Below, in pieces: positions 9,081-18,735 of a DNA stretch of 64,000 nucleotides. Positions within the stretch are counted from its first letter, which is position 1. Each line of letters opens with the position of its first letter. Under the pieces are notes generated by a model. That model saw only the letters and a list, made by a program, of their open reading frames with translations. It did no database searches and had not been told where the DNA came from. The stretch is from Bifidobacterium sp. ESL0775 (lineage in GTDB: Bacteria; Actinomycetota; Actinomycetes; Actinomycetales; Bifidobacteriaceae): positions 682,001 to 746,000 of the forward strand of contig NZ_CP113917.1 of assembly GCF_029395475.1 (NCBI RefSeq). Reading direction: 5' to 3'. The translations under genes were made by a program, and so were the position numbers.

Positions 9081-11306
9081 ATGGGACAAGCGGTGGTGGG
9101 GATCGCGGCGCATGTGGACGCGGGGAAGACCACGTTATGCGAGGCGATGTTGTACCGGGCAGGGGATATCCGCAGACTCGGGCGTGTGGACCACGGCGAC
9201 GCGTTTCTTGACACCGATGCCATGGAGAAGCGACGCGGCATTACCATTTTCTCCAAGCAGGCCCTTTTGCAGCAGGGTGATGTCGAATTTACATTGCTTG
9301 ACACCCCTGGCCACGTTGATTTTTCGGCGGAGATGGAGCGGACGCTGCGGGTGTTGGATTATGCGATCCTTGTCGTCGGCGCCAACGACGGGTTGCAAGG
9401 TTACACCGAAACGCTTTGGCGGCTTTTGGCTCGCTATAACGTACCCGTGTTCATTTTCATCAATAAAATGGACGCTGCAGGAGCCGATAAGACCGGATTG
9501 ATCGCGCAGATGCAACAACGGTTTTCTGAGGGATGCGTTGACTTCGCAGGCGGCGCCGAACCGGGCGAGCAGGAGGAAGTCGCGTTGCTGGACGACAGCG
9601 GCACGACGATGGACGAGTTGCTTGATTCTGGCAAGATCTCGGACGACACCTTGCGCTCGATGGTGGCCAAACGCCAACTTTTCCCTTGCTATTCCGGTTC
9701 AGCGCTGAAACTTGAGGGCATCGATGAGTTCTTGGCCGGACTGGAACGGTTTACCAAGCAACGCGATTATCCAAGTGAGTTCGGCGCTCGCGTCTACAAG
9801 ATATCGCACGACGGACAAGGCAATCGCCTCACCTGGCTCAAAGTCACGGGCGGCACGCTCAAGGTGAAGGCGATGCTGACGAACGTCCATAACGATGGTT
9901 CTGAAAAGTCTGACGCCGCAAGCAAGAACAGTGGTTATAACGCTCCCGATAAATCGGTGAGCCATGACGGTGATGCGAACGGTGTAGCCGGATCCGATAG
10001 CGAGATCTGGCAAGAGAAAGTCGATCAGATCCGGCGGTATTCCGGTGCGAAGTTTGAGCTGGCGGACGAGGTTGCGGCCGGTGATGTCTGTGCGGTGACA
10101 GGGTTGACGCGTACCTTCCCGGGACAAGGCTTGGGCTTCGAATCCGATGCCGGCGAATCTGTATTACAACCGGTGCTGACCTATACCGTGTTACCCGGAG
10201 CTGGTATTGCCAGTAATGTGTCCGTGCAGGATACCTCAAATGCTGGAGGCGCTGAGGATTCTCACGCCAGTGGAGAGAAGTCCAAGGCCAAGAATGCAAG
10301 CGATGGTTCGGACGGTTCTGGAGTCGGAAATAATTCGGGTAAGCCCGCTGAGGTCACTCCGGAGTTGCACAAGATCCTCGTGGCGCTGCGCACGCTCGAG
10401 GATGAGGACCCGGCGTTGCATGTGCGCTGGGTGGCGCGGCTCGGCGAGATTCATGTGCAGCTGATGGGCGCGGTGCAGGTCGAGATCATCACGCAGATGA
10501 TGCACGACCGTTTCGGCATCGACGTTCATTTCGGCCCCGGTGGCATCCTCTATCGCGAGACCATCACCGCGCCGGTCGAGGGTATCGGCCATTTCGAGCC
10601 GTTGCGCCATTACGCCGAGGTCCATCTGCTGCTCGAACCGGGAGAACCTGGCAGCGGCTTGCGCTTCGGTTCGCGTTGCAGCCTCGATGACCTCGACCGC
10701 AACTGGCAACGGGCGATCCTAGCCCACCTCCGCGAGAGGGAGCATCTGGGTGTCCTCACCGGTTCGCCGATTACGGATATGAGGATTTCCCTCGTCGCCG
10801 GCCGTGGCCACGAGAAGCACACCGAAGGCGGGGACTTCCGCGAGGCCACCTATCGTGCCGTGCGGCAAGGCCTGATGGAGCTCAAGGCAAGGGGAGAATG
10901 CCGACTTCTTGAGCCTTGGTACAGCTTCCGCCTGGAGGTTCCGCAGGACATGCTGGGTCGCGCGATGGCCGATATCCAGCGGATGAGCGGCAGTTTCGAC
11001 GCCCCGAAATCCGACGGCGATTACGCCGAGCTGAAAGGTCGCGCGCCAGTTTCGGAAATGCGTGACTACTCGATGGACGTCAACGCCTACACCCACGGCC
11101 GAGGCTCGTTGACTTGCGTTTTCGCGGGCTACCAGCCCTGCCACAACGCCGACCAAGTCATCAAGCAAACCGCTTACGACCCAGAGACCGACCTCGAGAA
11201 CACCCCAGATTCGGTCTTCTGCGCCCACGGCGCCGGCTACACGGTCAAGTGGAACAAGGTCCCCGATTTCGCTCACGTCGACAGCGGGTTGTCGTTCAAT
11301 AATTAG
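9081..11306 (+). CDS. Ribosomal-protection-type translation factor GTPase (Tet(M)/Tet(W)-like)
   Basis: Starting from the ATG at 9081 (GGGGAGCAAAG ribosome binding site), the protein has 741 residues. Its G domain shows AHVDAGKTT (G1), DTPGH (G3) and NKMD (G4). The architecture then follows EF-G and ribosomal-protection proteins: 'LLEPWYSFRLEVPQDMLGRA' and 'HGRGSLTCVFAGYQP' match the domain IV/V region of Tet(M). Such proteins bind the ribosome and can dislodge tetracycline. Two Ser/Gly/Asp-rich low-complexity inserts (around residues 275-310 and 385-425) are unusual for acquired tet genes and suggest a native chromosomal paralogue. Whether it confers resistance cannot be told from sequence. 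Confidence 0.85.
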   Translation: MGQAVVGIAAHVDAGKTTLCEAMLYRAGDIRRLGRVDHGDAFLDTDAMEKRRGITIFSKQALLQQGDVEFTLLDTPGHVDFSAEMERTLRVLDYAILVVGANDGLQGYTETLWRLLARYNVPVFIFINKMDAAGADKTGLIAQMQQRFSEGCVDFAGGAEPGEQEEVALLDDSGTTMDELLDSGKISDDTLRSMVAKRQLFPCYSGSALKLEGIDEFLAGLERFTKQRDYPSEFGARVYKISHDGQGNRLTWLKVTGGTLKVKAMLTNVHNDGSEKSDAASKNSGYNAPDKSVSHDGDANGVAGSDSEIWQEKVDQIRRYSGAKFELADEVAAGDVCAVTGLTRTFPGQGLGFESDAGESVLQPVLTYTVLPGAGIASNVSVQDTSNAGGAEDSHASGEKSKAKNASDGSDGSGVGNNSGKPAEVTPELHKILVALRTLEDEDPALHVRWVARLGEIHVQLMGAVQVEIITQMMHDRFGIDVHFGPGGILYRETITAPVEGIGHFEPLRHYAEVHLLLEPGEPGSGLRFGSRCSLDDLDRNWQRAILAHLREREHLGVLTGSPITDMRISLVAGRGHEKHTEGGDFREATYRAVRQGLMELKARGECRLLEPWYSFRLEVPQDMLGRAMADIQRMSGSFDAPKSDGDYAELKGRAPVSEMRDYSMDVNAYTHGRGSLTCVFAGYQPCHNADQVIKQTAYDPETDLENTPDSVFCAHGAGYTVKWNKVPDFAHVDSGLSFNN

Positions 11307-11432
11307 ATAGATAAGCGTATATGTCTAATCTTTTGCGGCGGAACGCATAATTTTCGCACGACATTAATATCATGGATTGAGCGTGGCCGTTTGCCGCGTA
11401 GCGAGGCTTGGTTACGGGGGAGGTACTTGGCG

Positions 11433-12134
11433 ATGACATATATCGACGTCAAGGGCGAGACGAAGCAGTACAAGACCGGCGACACGACGATCTACGCGAA
11501 CCACGACGTCAGCTTCTCCATCGAACGCGGCGAGCTCGTGGTCATCCTGGGCGCCTCCGGGGCTGGCAAATCGACGCTGCTGAACATCCTCGGCGGCATG
11601 GATACCTGCGATTCCGGGCAGGTGATCATCGACGGCAACGACATCGCGCAATACGACGCCCGGGAGCTCACGACCTACCGGCGCTACGACGTCGGCTTCG
11701 TCTTCCAGTTCTACAACCTCGTCTCCAACCTCACCGCGCGCGAGAACGTCGAGCTCTCCGCCGAGATCGTGCCGCATGCAGCCGACCCGACCCAGACGCT
11801 CATCGACGTGGGGCTTGAGAACCGGCTCGACAACTTCCCGGCCCAGCTTTCCGGCGGCGAGCAGCAGCGCGTGGCCATCGCCCGCGCCGTGGCCAAGAAA
11901 CCGAAGATCCTCTTGTGCGACGAGCCGACCGGCGCGCTGGACTACAACACCGGCAAACAGGTGCTGCGCATCTTGCAGGACCAGTCGCGCAAGTTCGGCT
12001 CCACCGTCATCATCGTCACCCACAACGCCGCCATCGCGCCGATTGGTGACCGCGTCATCCACATGCGCGATGCACGGGTGCAATCCGTCGAGCGGCATGA
12101 GACGCCGGCCGATATCAACGACATCGAGTGGTGA
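11433..12134 (+). CDS. ABC transporter ATP-binding protein (MacB/LolD type)
   Basis: The start chosen is the ATG at 11433 behind GGGGGAGG, giving 233 residues. Motifs are GASGAGKST (Walker A), LSGGEQQR (signature) and '[11 protein letters not shown]' (Walker B). The D-E-P-T-G-A-L-D form and the short length are typical of ATPases that power FtsX-type permeases rather than importers or exporters with six-helix domains. It lies 3 bases before a giant FtsX permease and forms a two-gene unit with it. The stretch 11307-11432 upstream probably holds the promoter. Confidence 0.9.
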   Translation: MTYIDVKGETKQYKTGDTTIYANHDVSFSIERGELVVILGASGAGKSTLLNILGGMDTCDSGQVIIDGNDIAQYDARELTTYRRYDVGFVFQFYNLVSNLTARENVELSAEIVPHAADPTQTLIDVGLENRLDNFPAQLSGGEQQRVAIARAVAKKPKILLCDEPTGALDYNTGKQVLRILQDQSRKFGSTVIIVTHNAAIAPIGDRVIHMRDARVQSVERHETPADINDIEW

Positions 12135-12137
12135 CGC

Positions 12138-15100
12138 ATGGTCGACGACAATATTAATGGTCCGGATTCCGGGCAGGGAGCCACGGAAGGTGCGGAAGCT
12201 GCGGAAACCCAGCAATTCCGCGGTTCCAAGCGCGTGCTGTGGCGCGACATCCGCCAGGCGTTCTCGAAATCGAAAGGCCGGTTCTTCTCCATCGTCTGCC
12301 TCGTGGCGCTGGGGTCTTTCGCGCTGGTGGGGCTCACGGTCTCCGGGCCGGATATGCGCGACACGGGCAACGCCTACTTCGCCGAGCACCATCTGGCCGA
12401 TCTGAGCGTCATCTCGAGCTATGGGCTCGACAAGGCGGACACGCGGCAGATCGACAAGGCACCTGGCGCCTCGCGCATCGAATACGGGTATTTGAAGGAT
12501 GTTGTAATACGTCATAGCGACGAGGGCGTCCGCGTGCTCTCCGCGCCGAAAGACGTTTCCACCTACCATCTCGTGGCCGGGCGCATGCCGAAAAACGCGC
12601 GCGAGACGGCCATCGATTCCGCGCATCAGGGCAAGTATCCCATCGGTTCGACGCTGAGGCTGAGCGAAAAGCCGGATGCGCTGGGACGCAAGGTTTTGCG
12701 GCGCGACAGCTTCAAAGTCGTCGGCATCGTCGATTCCACCGAGATCCTGAGTTCGGTGAACATGGGGCCTTCGACCTCGGGCTCCGGCTCGCTGGATGGG
12801 TACGCGGTGGTGACGCCGGGTGCCTTCAAATCCGACGATTACATGATCGCGCGGCTGACCTACACCGACCTCGACCACATGCGCGACCATTATTCAGCGA
12901 AATACAATGACGCGTTGCAGGTTCATAAGAAGGAACTTGACAAGATTTTCGCCGGGCGGCCCAAGGCGCGGCGCAGGAGCATCGAGAAACAGGTCAAGCC
13001 TCAGATCGACTCCGGACGCAAGCAGGTCGCCGATGCCAAGCAACAGCTCGACAGCGCGCGGCAGCAACTGGCGGATGGCAAGACGCAGCTCGACAACGGC
13101 AACCAGCAGCTGGCTTCGTCCAAACAGCAATTGGCCACGCAGGTCGCTTCGGCGCAGAAACAAATCGCCGCGGCCCAGGCCAAGATCGCGCAGGGGCAGC
13201 AGCAGTACGACGCGAACAAGAAGCAGTATGACGCTTCGGCCGCGCAGATTGGGGCCGCAGCGCGACAGATTAATGACGCTTACGCACAATTGAATGCCGC
13301 GCAGGCGCAGATAGACGGGAACTCGGCTAAACTCGCGGCCGGCAAGAAACAGGCCGATGATGCGGTGGCGCAACTGACCGCGGCGCAGACGGCCAACCAG
13401 CAGGGGATTGACGCGGTGAACGCGCGGATCAATGAAGTGAATAACCAGTTCGCGAGCGGCTTGATTACAGCCGGCGAACACAACACATTGATTAGTCAGC
13501 TCAATGCCCAACTCGCCACACTGACCGCTCAGCAACCTGCGATTGCCAATGGTCTGGCCCAAGCCATCGCTGGACGTAATACTTTCGTCAACGGAACCTA
13601 TAATCCCGGCATCGCACAAATCCAGGCCGCGCAGGCGCAACTCAACGCCAAGCGCGCACAGGCGGATGCAGGCAACGCCCAACTGCAGCAGAAGCAACAG
13701 CAGCTCGCGGCCGCCAAAACCCAGCTTGACCAAGCAGCGGCGCAACTGGCGCAGGGCCGTGCCAAAGTCCAGAAATCGCAGCAGCAGCTCGCCGCCAAGC
13801 AACAGCAGGCCCAGGCGCAGATCGATGCCGCGCAAACCGAGCTGACTGATAAAACCAACGAATACAACACCAAGAAGGCCCAATTCGACCAGGCCGAGCC
13901 GGGCGCGAAAGCGAAAATCAAGGACGCCGAGAGTAAGCTCAACGACGCCACCGCCATGCTGAACGCCGTGGAGGACCCGGTCTATTCGGTGGATTCCAAG
14001 CGCGAGACGCCGGGCTCCGACGGCTACAAGATCTACGATTCCGTCTCGGTGATCGTTGACTCGCTCTCGCACATCTTCCCCTACTTCATGTACCTGGTCG
14101 CGGCGCTCGTCACCTTCACCACGATGACCCGCTTCGTCGACGAGGAGCGTATCAATGCCGGCACGCTCAAAGGGCTGGGCTATTCCGACCGCGACGTGAT
14201 GAAGAAATTCGTGGTCTACGGCTTCGCCGCCTCGATCTTGGGCGCGATTATCGGCATCTTCACCGGGCACACGCTCCTGCCGATGATCGTCTACAACGCC
14301 TACAAGGTCGGCTTCAACGTGCCGGTGATCCATCTTGGTTTCCACTGGCAGGTCACGTTGCTCGCCGTCGTGCTCGCCATGCTGAGCGCCGTGGTGCCGG
14401 CGGTGTGGAGCGCCGCGCGCGAGCTCAAGGAACGGCCGGCCGCGCTCATGCTGCCCAAGCCGCCGAGCGCCGGCTCGAAGATTCTGCTGGAACGCATACC
14501 CTTCATCTGGAACCACCTGAACTTCACTCACAAGGTGACCGCGCGCAACATCTTCCGCTACAAGCAGCGCATGTTCATGACCATCTTTGGCGTATGCGGC
14601 TCGGTGGCGCTTCTGACCGCCGGCTTCGCGGTGCAGGGCTCGATCTCGGGCATCAACGAGCACCAGTTCGGTGATGTAATGCATTACAATCTCATCGCCG
14701 CGGAGAACGCCCACGTCACGGATTCCCAGAGCAAGGCCATCGAGCACCGGCTTAAGAAGTCCGACATCAAGCGCTCGCTACCGGTCCACTACGAGTCCGT
14801 GAGCAAAGTCGCCGGGCGCAACGGCGACAAGCAGGCCGTCACGATGCTCGTGCCGAAGGATACTTCGACGTTCAACGACTACATCAAACTCAACACGCGC
14901 CGGAGCCACCACCCGCTTTCGCTCGATTCGGACGGCGCCGTGGTCTCCGAGCGTTTCGCGAACCTCGTGCACGCGAAGAAGGGCGACACCATCGACTTCC
15001 AGGACGGCGTGGGCAAGACCTACCGCGTCAAGGTCTCCGGCGTCTGCGAAATGTACCTCGGCCACTTCATGGTGATGAGTCCGTCGGCCTACCGTTCCGT

Positions 15101-15665
15101 GTTTGGGCAACGCTACGAAACCAACGCCTATATGGTCACGCTCAAAGACGGCAGCGTGGCCAACACCAAGCGGCAGGCGGCCTCGTTCATGCGGCTTGGC
15201 GGCATCGAGGGCGTGGTGCAGAACACGACGCTCATGCACCAGATCGACGTGGTCGTCAAGGCCCTGAACCAGATCATGTGGGTGCTTATCATCGTGGCGA
15301 CCCTGCTCGGCGTGGTCATCCTCTACAACCTGACCAACCTCAACGTCTCCGAGCGCGTCCGCGAGCTGTCGACCATCAAGGTGCTGGGCTTCTACAACGG
15401 CGAGACCACGATGTACATCTACCGCGAAACGATCCTGCTCTCGATTCTTGGCATCTTCGTCGGCTACGGTTTCGGCGCGTGGCTGCACCGCTACATCATC
15501 ACCGCCGTCCCGCCCGACGACGTCATGTTCGACCCGTCGGTTTCGTGGCTCGCTTTCGTGGTTCCGCTGGTCGTGGTCGGTCTCATCACCGCCGCCCTCG
15601 GCTGGTTCGTCAACTCCAAGCTCAAGCACCTCGACATGCTTGAAGCGTTGAAATCCGTGGACTGA
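12138..15665 (+). CDS. FtsX-family ABC permease with long extracytoplasmic coiled coil
   Basis: The 1175-residue permease begins with an Ala/Glu-rich leader and a membrane helix (about residues 50-75). A MacB-like extracytoplasmic region follows, then roughly 340 residues (about 275-615) of Gln/Ala-rich heptads ('KQVADAKQQLDSARQQLADG' and similar), which should form a long coiled-coil hairpin. An FtsX domain with three helices follows (about 635-770), then a second extracytoplasmic domain and a C-terminal FtsX domain ending 'KLKHLDMLEALKSVD'. It pairs with the ATPase just upstream. Permeases of this type act as mechanotransmitters or in peptide, lipid or cell-envelope export; the substrate here is unknown. 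The Gln-rich repeat makes the reverse strand falsely open. Confidence 0.9.
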   Translation: MVDDNINGPDSGQGATEGAEAAETQQFRGSKRVLWRDIRQAFSKSKGRFFSIVCLVALGSFALVGLTVSGPDMRDTGNAYFAEHHLADLSVISSYGLDKADTRQIDKAPGASRIEYGYLKDVVIRHSDEGVRVLSAPKDVSTYHLVAGRMPKNARETAIDSAHQGKYPIGSTLRLSEKPDALGRKVLRRDSFKVVGIVDSTEILSSVNMGPSTSGSGSLDGYAVVTPGAFKSDDYMIARLTYTDLDHMRDHYSAKYNDALQVHKKELDKIFAGRPKARRRSIEKQVKPQIDSGRKQVADAKQQLDSARQQLADGKTQLDNGNQQLASSKQQLATQVASAQKQIAAAQAKIAQGQQQYDANKKQYDASAAQIGAAARQINDAYAQLNAAQAQIDGNSAKLAAGKKQADDAVAQLTAAQTANQQGIDAVNARINEVNNQFASGLITAGEHNTLISQLNAQLATLTAQQPAIANGLAQAIAGRNTFVNGTYNPGIAQIQAAQAQLNAKRAQADAGNAQLQQKQQQLAAAKTQLDQAAAQLAQGRAKVQKSQQQLAAKQQQAQAQIDAAQTELTDKTNEYNTKKAQFDQAEPGAKAKIKDAESKLNDATAMLNAVEDPVYSVDSKRETPGSDGYKIYDSVSVIVDSLSHIFPYFMYLVAALVTFTTMTRFVDEERINAGTLKGLGYSDRDVMKKFVVYGFAASILGAIIGIFTGHTLLPMIVYNAYKVGFNVPVIHLGFHWQVTLLAVVLAMLSAVVPAVWSAARELKERPAALMLPKPPSAGSKILLERIPFIWNHLNFTHKVTARNIFRYKQRMFMTIFGVCGSVALLTAGFAVQGSISGINEHQFGDVMHYNLIAAENAHVTDSQSKAIEHRLKKSDIKRSLPVHYESVSKVAGRNGDKQAVTMLVPKDTSTFNDYIKLNTRRSHHPLSLDSDGAVVSERFANLVHAKKGDTIDFQDGVGKTYRVKVSGVCEMYLGHFMVMSPSAYRSVFGQRYETNAYMVTLKDGSVANTKRQAASFMRLGGIEGVVQNTTLMHQIDVVVKALNQIMWVLIIVATLLGVVILYNLTNLNVSERVRELSTIKVLGFYNGETTMYIYRETILLSILGIFVGYGFGAWLHRYIITAVPPDDVMFDPSVSWLAFVVPLVVVGLITAALGWFVNSKLKHLDMLEALKSVD

Positions 15666-15791
15666 AAGCGCATAAGTGTCACCTTTACGCGAAGTGTATG
15701 CTTTGGGCTGATATGTGATGTATACATTGCTGGTCGGCCCTAAGCGGATTCGGTATTCCTGCCCTTTATATACATGGAACTTGTGTTTCTG

Positions 15792-15836
15792 ATTGGGTTG
15801 GAGGCAGTTTACGATTTTCCTGCCTCTAACCCAACC
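15792..15836. repeat. Palindromic repeat, thi-flanking family, copy 1
   Basis: TTGGGTTGGAGGCA (15793-15806) pairs with TGCCTCTAACCCAA (15821-15834), 14 bp with one G-T pair and a 14-base loop. The same stem sequence recurs at 15853, 19562, 19623 and 19685. Confidence 0.85.
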
Positions 15837-15852
15837 AGAAGTTGCGTTTTCT

Positions 15853-15895
15853 ATTGGGTTGGAGGCAGTTTCCGGCGTTCCTGCCCCTAATACAA
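15853..15895. repeat. Palindromic repeat, thi-flanking family, copy 2
   Basis: ATTGGGTTGGAGGCAG pairs imperfectly with CTGCCCCTAATACAA. The left arm is identical to copy 1; the right arm has diverged. Confidence 0.75.
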
Positions 15896-15916
15896 CTTGG
15901 CAGTGAGCCGAAATGA

Positions 15917-17755
15917 TCATTGGTGACGGGCCAACGCTTGGTCGAAGAAGCGGTATTCGTGCTCGGTGGAGCCTAGGGCGGCGTCCATCATGCGGTTGTA
16001 ATCGGCCATGGTTCCCTCGGCGGCGAGTCTGTCGCAGATACGCAGCTCCTCGAGCGTACGCGAAGCGAAGCCGGGGTCGGCATACATACGGATCCATAGG
16101 CCGTACGGGTGATGGTCAAGGTCGAGCCGGCGCACACGAACCTGGTGTTCCATCTCCTGTCCGATGACCGAATACACCCAATAGCAGGGCATCACCACGG
16201 CTACCAGCGCGGGGTAGGAGCCGGTGTCGGTGAAACGGTATTCGTGGCCGAGATAGGCCGCGGTCGTCTCGCTCACCGGAGCTTGCTCGACGCTGAAACC
16301 GTACTCCCGGTACCACTGCCGGTGGAATGTCAACCCCTCTTCGAGCCCGTATGAGGCAGCATCTGCGAAAAACGCGCGTTCATGCGGGTCGGCGGCACGG
16401 CTGCTCGCCAGGGCCAGCAGCGAGGTGTAATCGGTCAGATAAATATCGTCCTGATGCAGATAGAATGAGAAATCATCGAGTGGCAGCGTCCCGTCGAGCA
16501 TGCGTTCGATGAAGGGCATCGTGGCGATGCGCTCGCGGGTTTCCTTGGTGCGACGCCAGTAATCCTCGGTGAAACTCAGTCCGGTGGGGGAGTGCTGCCA
16601 GGTGAAATCGACCGGTCCGTGACCGTGGCCGACATGCAGGCTGTCTGCCGCCGCAATGGCACCGGTCATCCACGCCTTGGCGCGTTTCGCGGTTTCGGCC
16701 CAGTCTTCGCATTGCGGCCGTAAGGCTGCCAGCGTGCTTGAGAGGGTATCGCCGGTACCGTGCACGTTCTGCGTGGGTACGGCTGCGCCTTCGATGCGTG
16801 TAATGACCGGTTCTTTACCGTTTTCATGAGTCGGCACTACGAGGATATCGGTACATTCCTTGCTGCCGTTCAGGGCTAAGGCCCCGCCTTTCGCGTACAC
16901 GGCCACGCCGAAGCGAGCTGCCACCGATTTTGCCAGATACTCCATTTCCTCGCAGGATTGTGGAGTTTGAGCAAGTTGTGTCGATTTATTTGTCTGATTA
17001 TTACCGTCGGATGGCTGATTTTCAATACTTGCGGTACATGGAATATTGCTGTTTGATTTTGCGCCATTGACCATTGTATCAAGCGCTGCCAGTTCCATCG
17101 CGTTCGGCGTGATGATGTCGGCCAGTGGGATCAGCGTGCCCAGCGCCTGTTCGGCTTCGGCGGTGAGCAGGCGGTCGCCGGACTTGGCGTACATCACCGG
17201 ATCGAGCACTACGGTCGGTTTGGGTTTGTCGTTGGCTTGGTAATCCTTCAGCAGTTCAACCAGCCATCCCCGTACGGTGTCGACCAGTTCCGGCGTTCCC
17301 AGCATGCCGATTTTCATGGCGTCGATATCGGCGTCGTCGCTTACGGCCTTGAGCTGGGCAAGCAGAAACGACGGCTCAACGTTGACGATATCGGTGACGC
17401 CTTGCGTGTTCTGCGCCAATACGCTGGTCATCGCCGCATAGCCGAAGACGCCTTGCGCGGTGAATGCCTTCATGTCTGCCATCGTCCCGGCTCCGCCGAT
17501 GGGATCGGAACCCTCGATGGAAAGTACGCGCAGACGTGATGGTTTGGTTTTATCGAGATCGTTGTCGTAGCGTTGCTGCATATCAAGCAGAGTGCCGATG
17601 GCCTGGGCGGAATCGTCGTTCAGCGTCTCCGTGGTGTTTTTATCCGCTGTTGTTGCCGAATCGTTGTTTGACGTTGTTGTCGTATTTTCTATATCGTTTG
17701 TATCCGAATAGTTCGGAATCTTGTTGAAATCAGCGGAATGAGTGGTGTCGTTCAT
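15917..17755 (-). CDS. Bifunctional HMP(-P) kinase / thiaminase II (ThiD-TenA fusion)
   Basis: The ATG at 17755 overlaps the end region of the upstream thiD. The N-terminal 70 residues are Asn/Thr/Asp-rich. A ThiD-like ribokinase-fold domain follows ('GSDPIGGAGTMADMKAF', 'VHGTGDTLSS'), with a roughly 50-residue polar insertion. The C-terminal part, from about residue 390, is TenA: 'MPCYWVYSVIGQEM' carries the catalytic Cys and a late Glu lies in 'TEHEYRFF'. ThiD phosphorylates HMP and HMP-P; TenA hydrolyses amino-HMP or degraded thiamine to recover HMP. The fusion suggests channelled pyrimidine salvage. The ThiD domain differs from the consensus (GSDPIGG for GSDSGGG, GTGD for GTGC). Confidence 0.9.
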   Translation of the reverse strand: MNDTTHSADFNKIPNYSDTNDIENTTTTSNNDSATTADKNTTETLNDDSAQAIGTLLDMQQRYDNDLDKTKPSRLRVLSIEGSDPIGGAGTMADMKAFTAQGVFGYAAMTSVLAQNTQGVTDIVNVEPSFLLAQLKAVSDDADIDAMKIGMLGTPELVDTVRGWLVELLKDYQANDKPKPTVVLDPVMYAKSGDRLLTAEAEQALGTLIPLADIITPNAMELAALDTMVNGAKSNSNIPCTASIENQPSDGNNQTNKSTQLAQTPQSCEEMEYLAKSVAARFGVAVYAKGGALALNGSKECTDILVVPTHENGKEPVITRIEGAAVPTQNVHGTGDTLSSTLAALRPQCEDWAETAKRAKAWMTGAIAAADSLHVGHGHGPVDFTWQHSPTGLSFTEDYWRRTKETRERIATMPFIERMLDGTLPLDDFSFYLHQDDIYLTDYTSLLALASSRAADPHERAFFADAASYGLEEGLTFHRQWYREYGFSVEQAPVSETTAAYLGHEYRFTDTGSYPALVAVVMPCYWVYSVIGQEMEHQVRVRRLDLDHHPYGLWIRMYADPGFASRTLEELRICDRLAAEGTMADYNRMMDAALGSTEHEYRFFDQALARHQ

Positions 17756-17757
17756 CG

Positions 17758-18735
17758 TCAAACTTTCTCTGTCTCATTTATGCCGTTACGCCATTGCCAG
17801 GCATGGTCCATCGGCCCCGAGCCTGCTCCGAGGTCGAGACCTGCGGCGATGCAACCGGTGAGATAGTCTTTGCCGCTCTGTACGGCTTGCGCCAACGATT
17901 CGCCTTTGGCGAGCTCTGCGGCGATGGCACTGGAAAGCGTGCAGCCGGTGCCGTGTGTATCGGGATTGGCGATGCGTTCGTGCCGGAACCAGGTGATTTG
18001 CCCATTGTCTAATAACAGGTCGTTGGCACCGTCGTGCCCGTGCCCGCCTTTCACAAGCACCGCACAACCCCCGCAACGTTGTGCGATACGCTGTGCGGTT
18101 TCGATGATACTTGCCTCGTCGTTGATTGTTCCGGATACGGTCTTGCCGGTGATGTCAACTTTCGTGGTTTCGGATATGACTTGAGAATCGGCGTTATTCC
18201 GGTCGCTGCCAATCGTATCGAAGTTTGCCAATACCTCGGCTTCCGGAATATTCGGCGTTACCAACGTAACGAGCGGAAGCAGTTTCGTACGCAGCGCGTC
18301 AACTGAGCTTCTGTCGCTCAGTCGGTCGCCGCTGGAAGCGATCATCACCGGATCAACCACGACGTTGGCTGAATTGTAATACTTGATCCGATCCGCGATG
18401 ACTTTGATGAGTTCGGCGTTCGGCACCATGCCTATCTTTACGGCATCCGGTCGGATATCCTCGAATACGGCATCGATCTGCGCGGCCAGCATGTCCGGCG
18501 AGGTAGCCGCGGAAGCTCGTACGCCGGTGGTGTTCTGCGCGGTCAGCGAGGTGATGGCGCTCATGCCGTACACTCCGCAGGCCATGAACGTCTTGAGGTC
18601 GGCCTGAATGCCGGCACCGCCCGACGAATCACTGCCTGCGATGGACAGCACTGCCGGCAGCCGGTGCCGGCGGACGGTTGCGGTTGCCGTATCCGACGAA
18701 TCATCGACGGATGGATTTTGCGACATTGGGTTCAC
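17758..18735 (-). CDS. thiD: Hydroxymethylpyrimidine/phosphomethylpyrimidine kinase
   Basis: The 325-residue protein is a canonical ThiD: 'SIAGSDSSGGAGIQADLKTF' near the start, 'VVDPVMIASSGDRL' in the middle and 'HGTGCTLSSAIAAEL' near the end. It makes HMP-PP for coupling to the thiazole by ThiE. The GTG at 18735 overlaps the thiE stop; the ATG at 18726 is an alternative. It is the intact copy, in contrast to the diverged ThiD half of the downstream fusion. A polar insert lies around residues 160-190. Confidence 0.93.
   Translation of the reverse strand: MNPMSQNPSVDDSSDTATATVRRHRLPAVLSIAGSDSSGGAGIQADLKTFMACGVYGMSAITSLTAQNTTGVRASAATSPDMLAAQIDAVFEDIRPDAVKIGMVPNAELIKVIADRIKYYNSANVVVDPVMIASSGDRLSDRSSVDALRTKLLPLVTLVTPNIPEAEVLANFDTIGSDRNNADSQVISETTKVDITGKTVSGTINDEASIIETAQRIAQRCGGCAVLVKGGHGHDGANDLLLDNGQITWFRHERIANPDTHGTGCTLSSAIAAELAKGESLAQAVQSGKDYLTGCIAAGLDLGAGSGPMDHAWQWRNGINETEKV

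Larger units (their letters stand above)
15666..15916. other. Intergenic region between convergent permease and thiamine genes
   Basis: About 250 bases without a gene. The distal half holds two copies of a palindromic repeat listed separately. The proximal half (15666-15780) shows nothing recognisable, and no classical T-tailed terminator was seen. Confidence 0.6.

Noticed and set aside
11307..11432. Start of the ABC ATPase at the TTG near 11391
   Set aside because: It would add 14 residues unlike other ATPases, while the ATG at 11433 follows a strong GGGGGAGG site.
12894..14747. 617-codon minus-strand reading frame
   Set aside because: It mirrors the Gln/Ala-rich coiled coil of the plus-strand permease, whose codons leave the complementary frame free of stops. 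The translation has no family resemblance.
15890..15900. The Abi gene region or thi repeats as parts of an insertion sequence
   Set aside because: No transposase, terminal repeats or target duplications were seen near either region.
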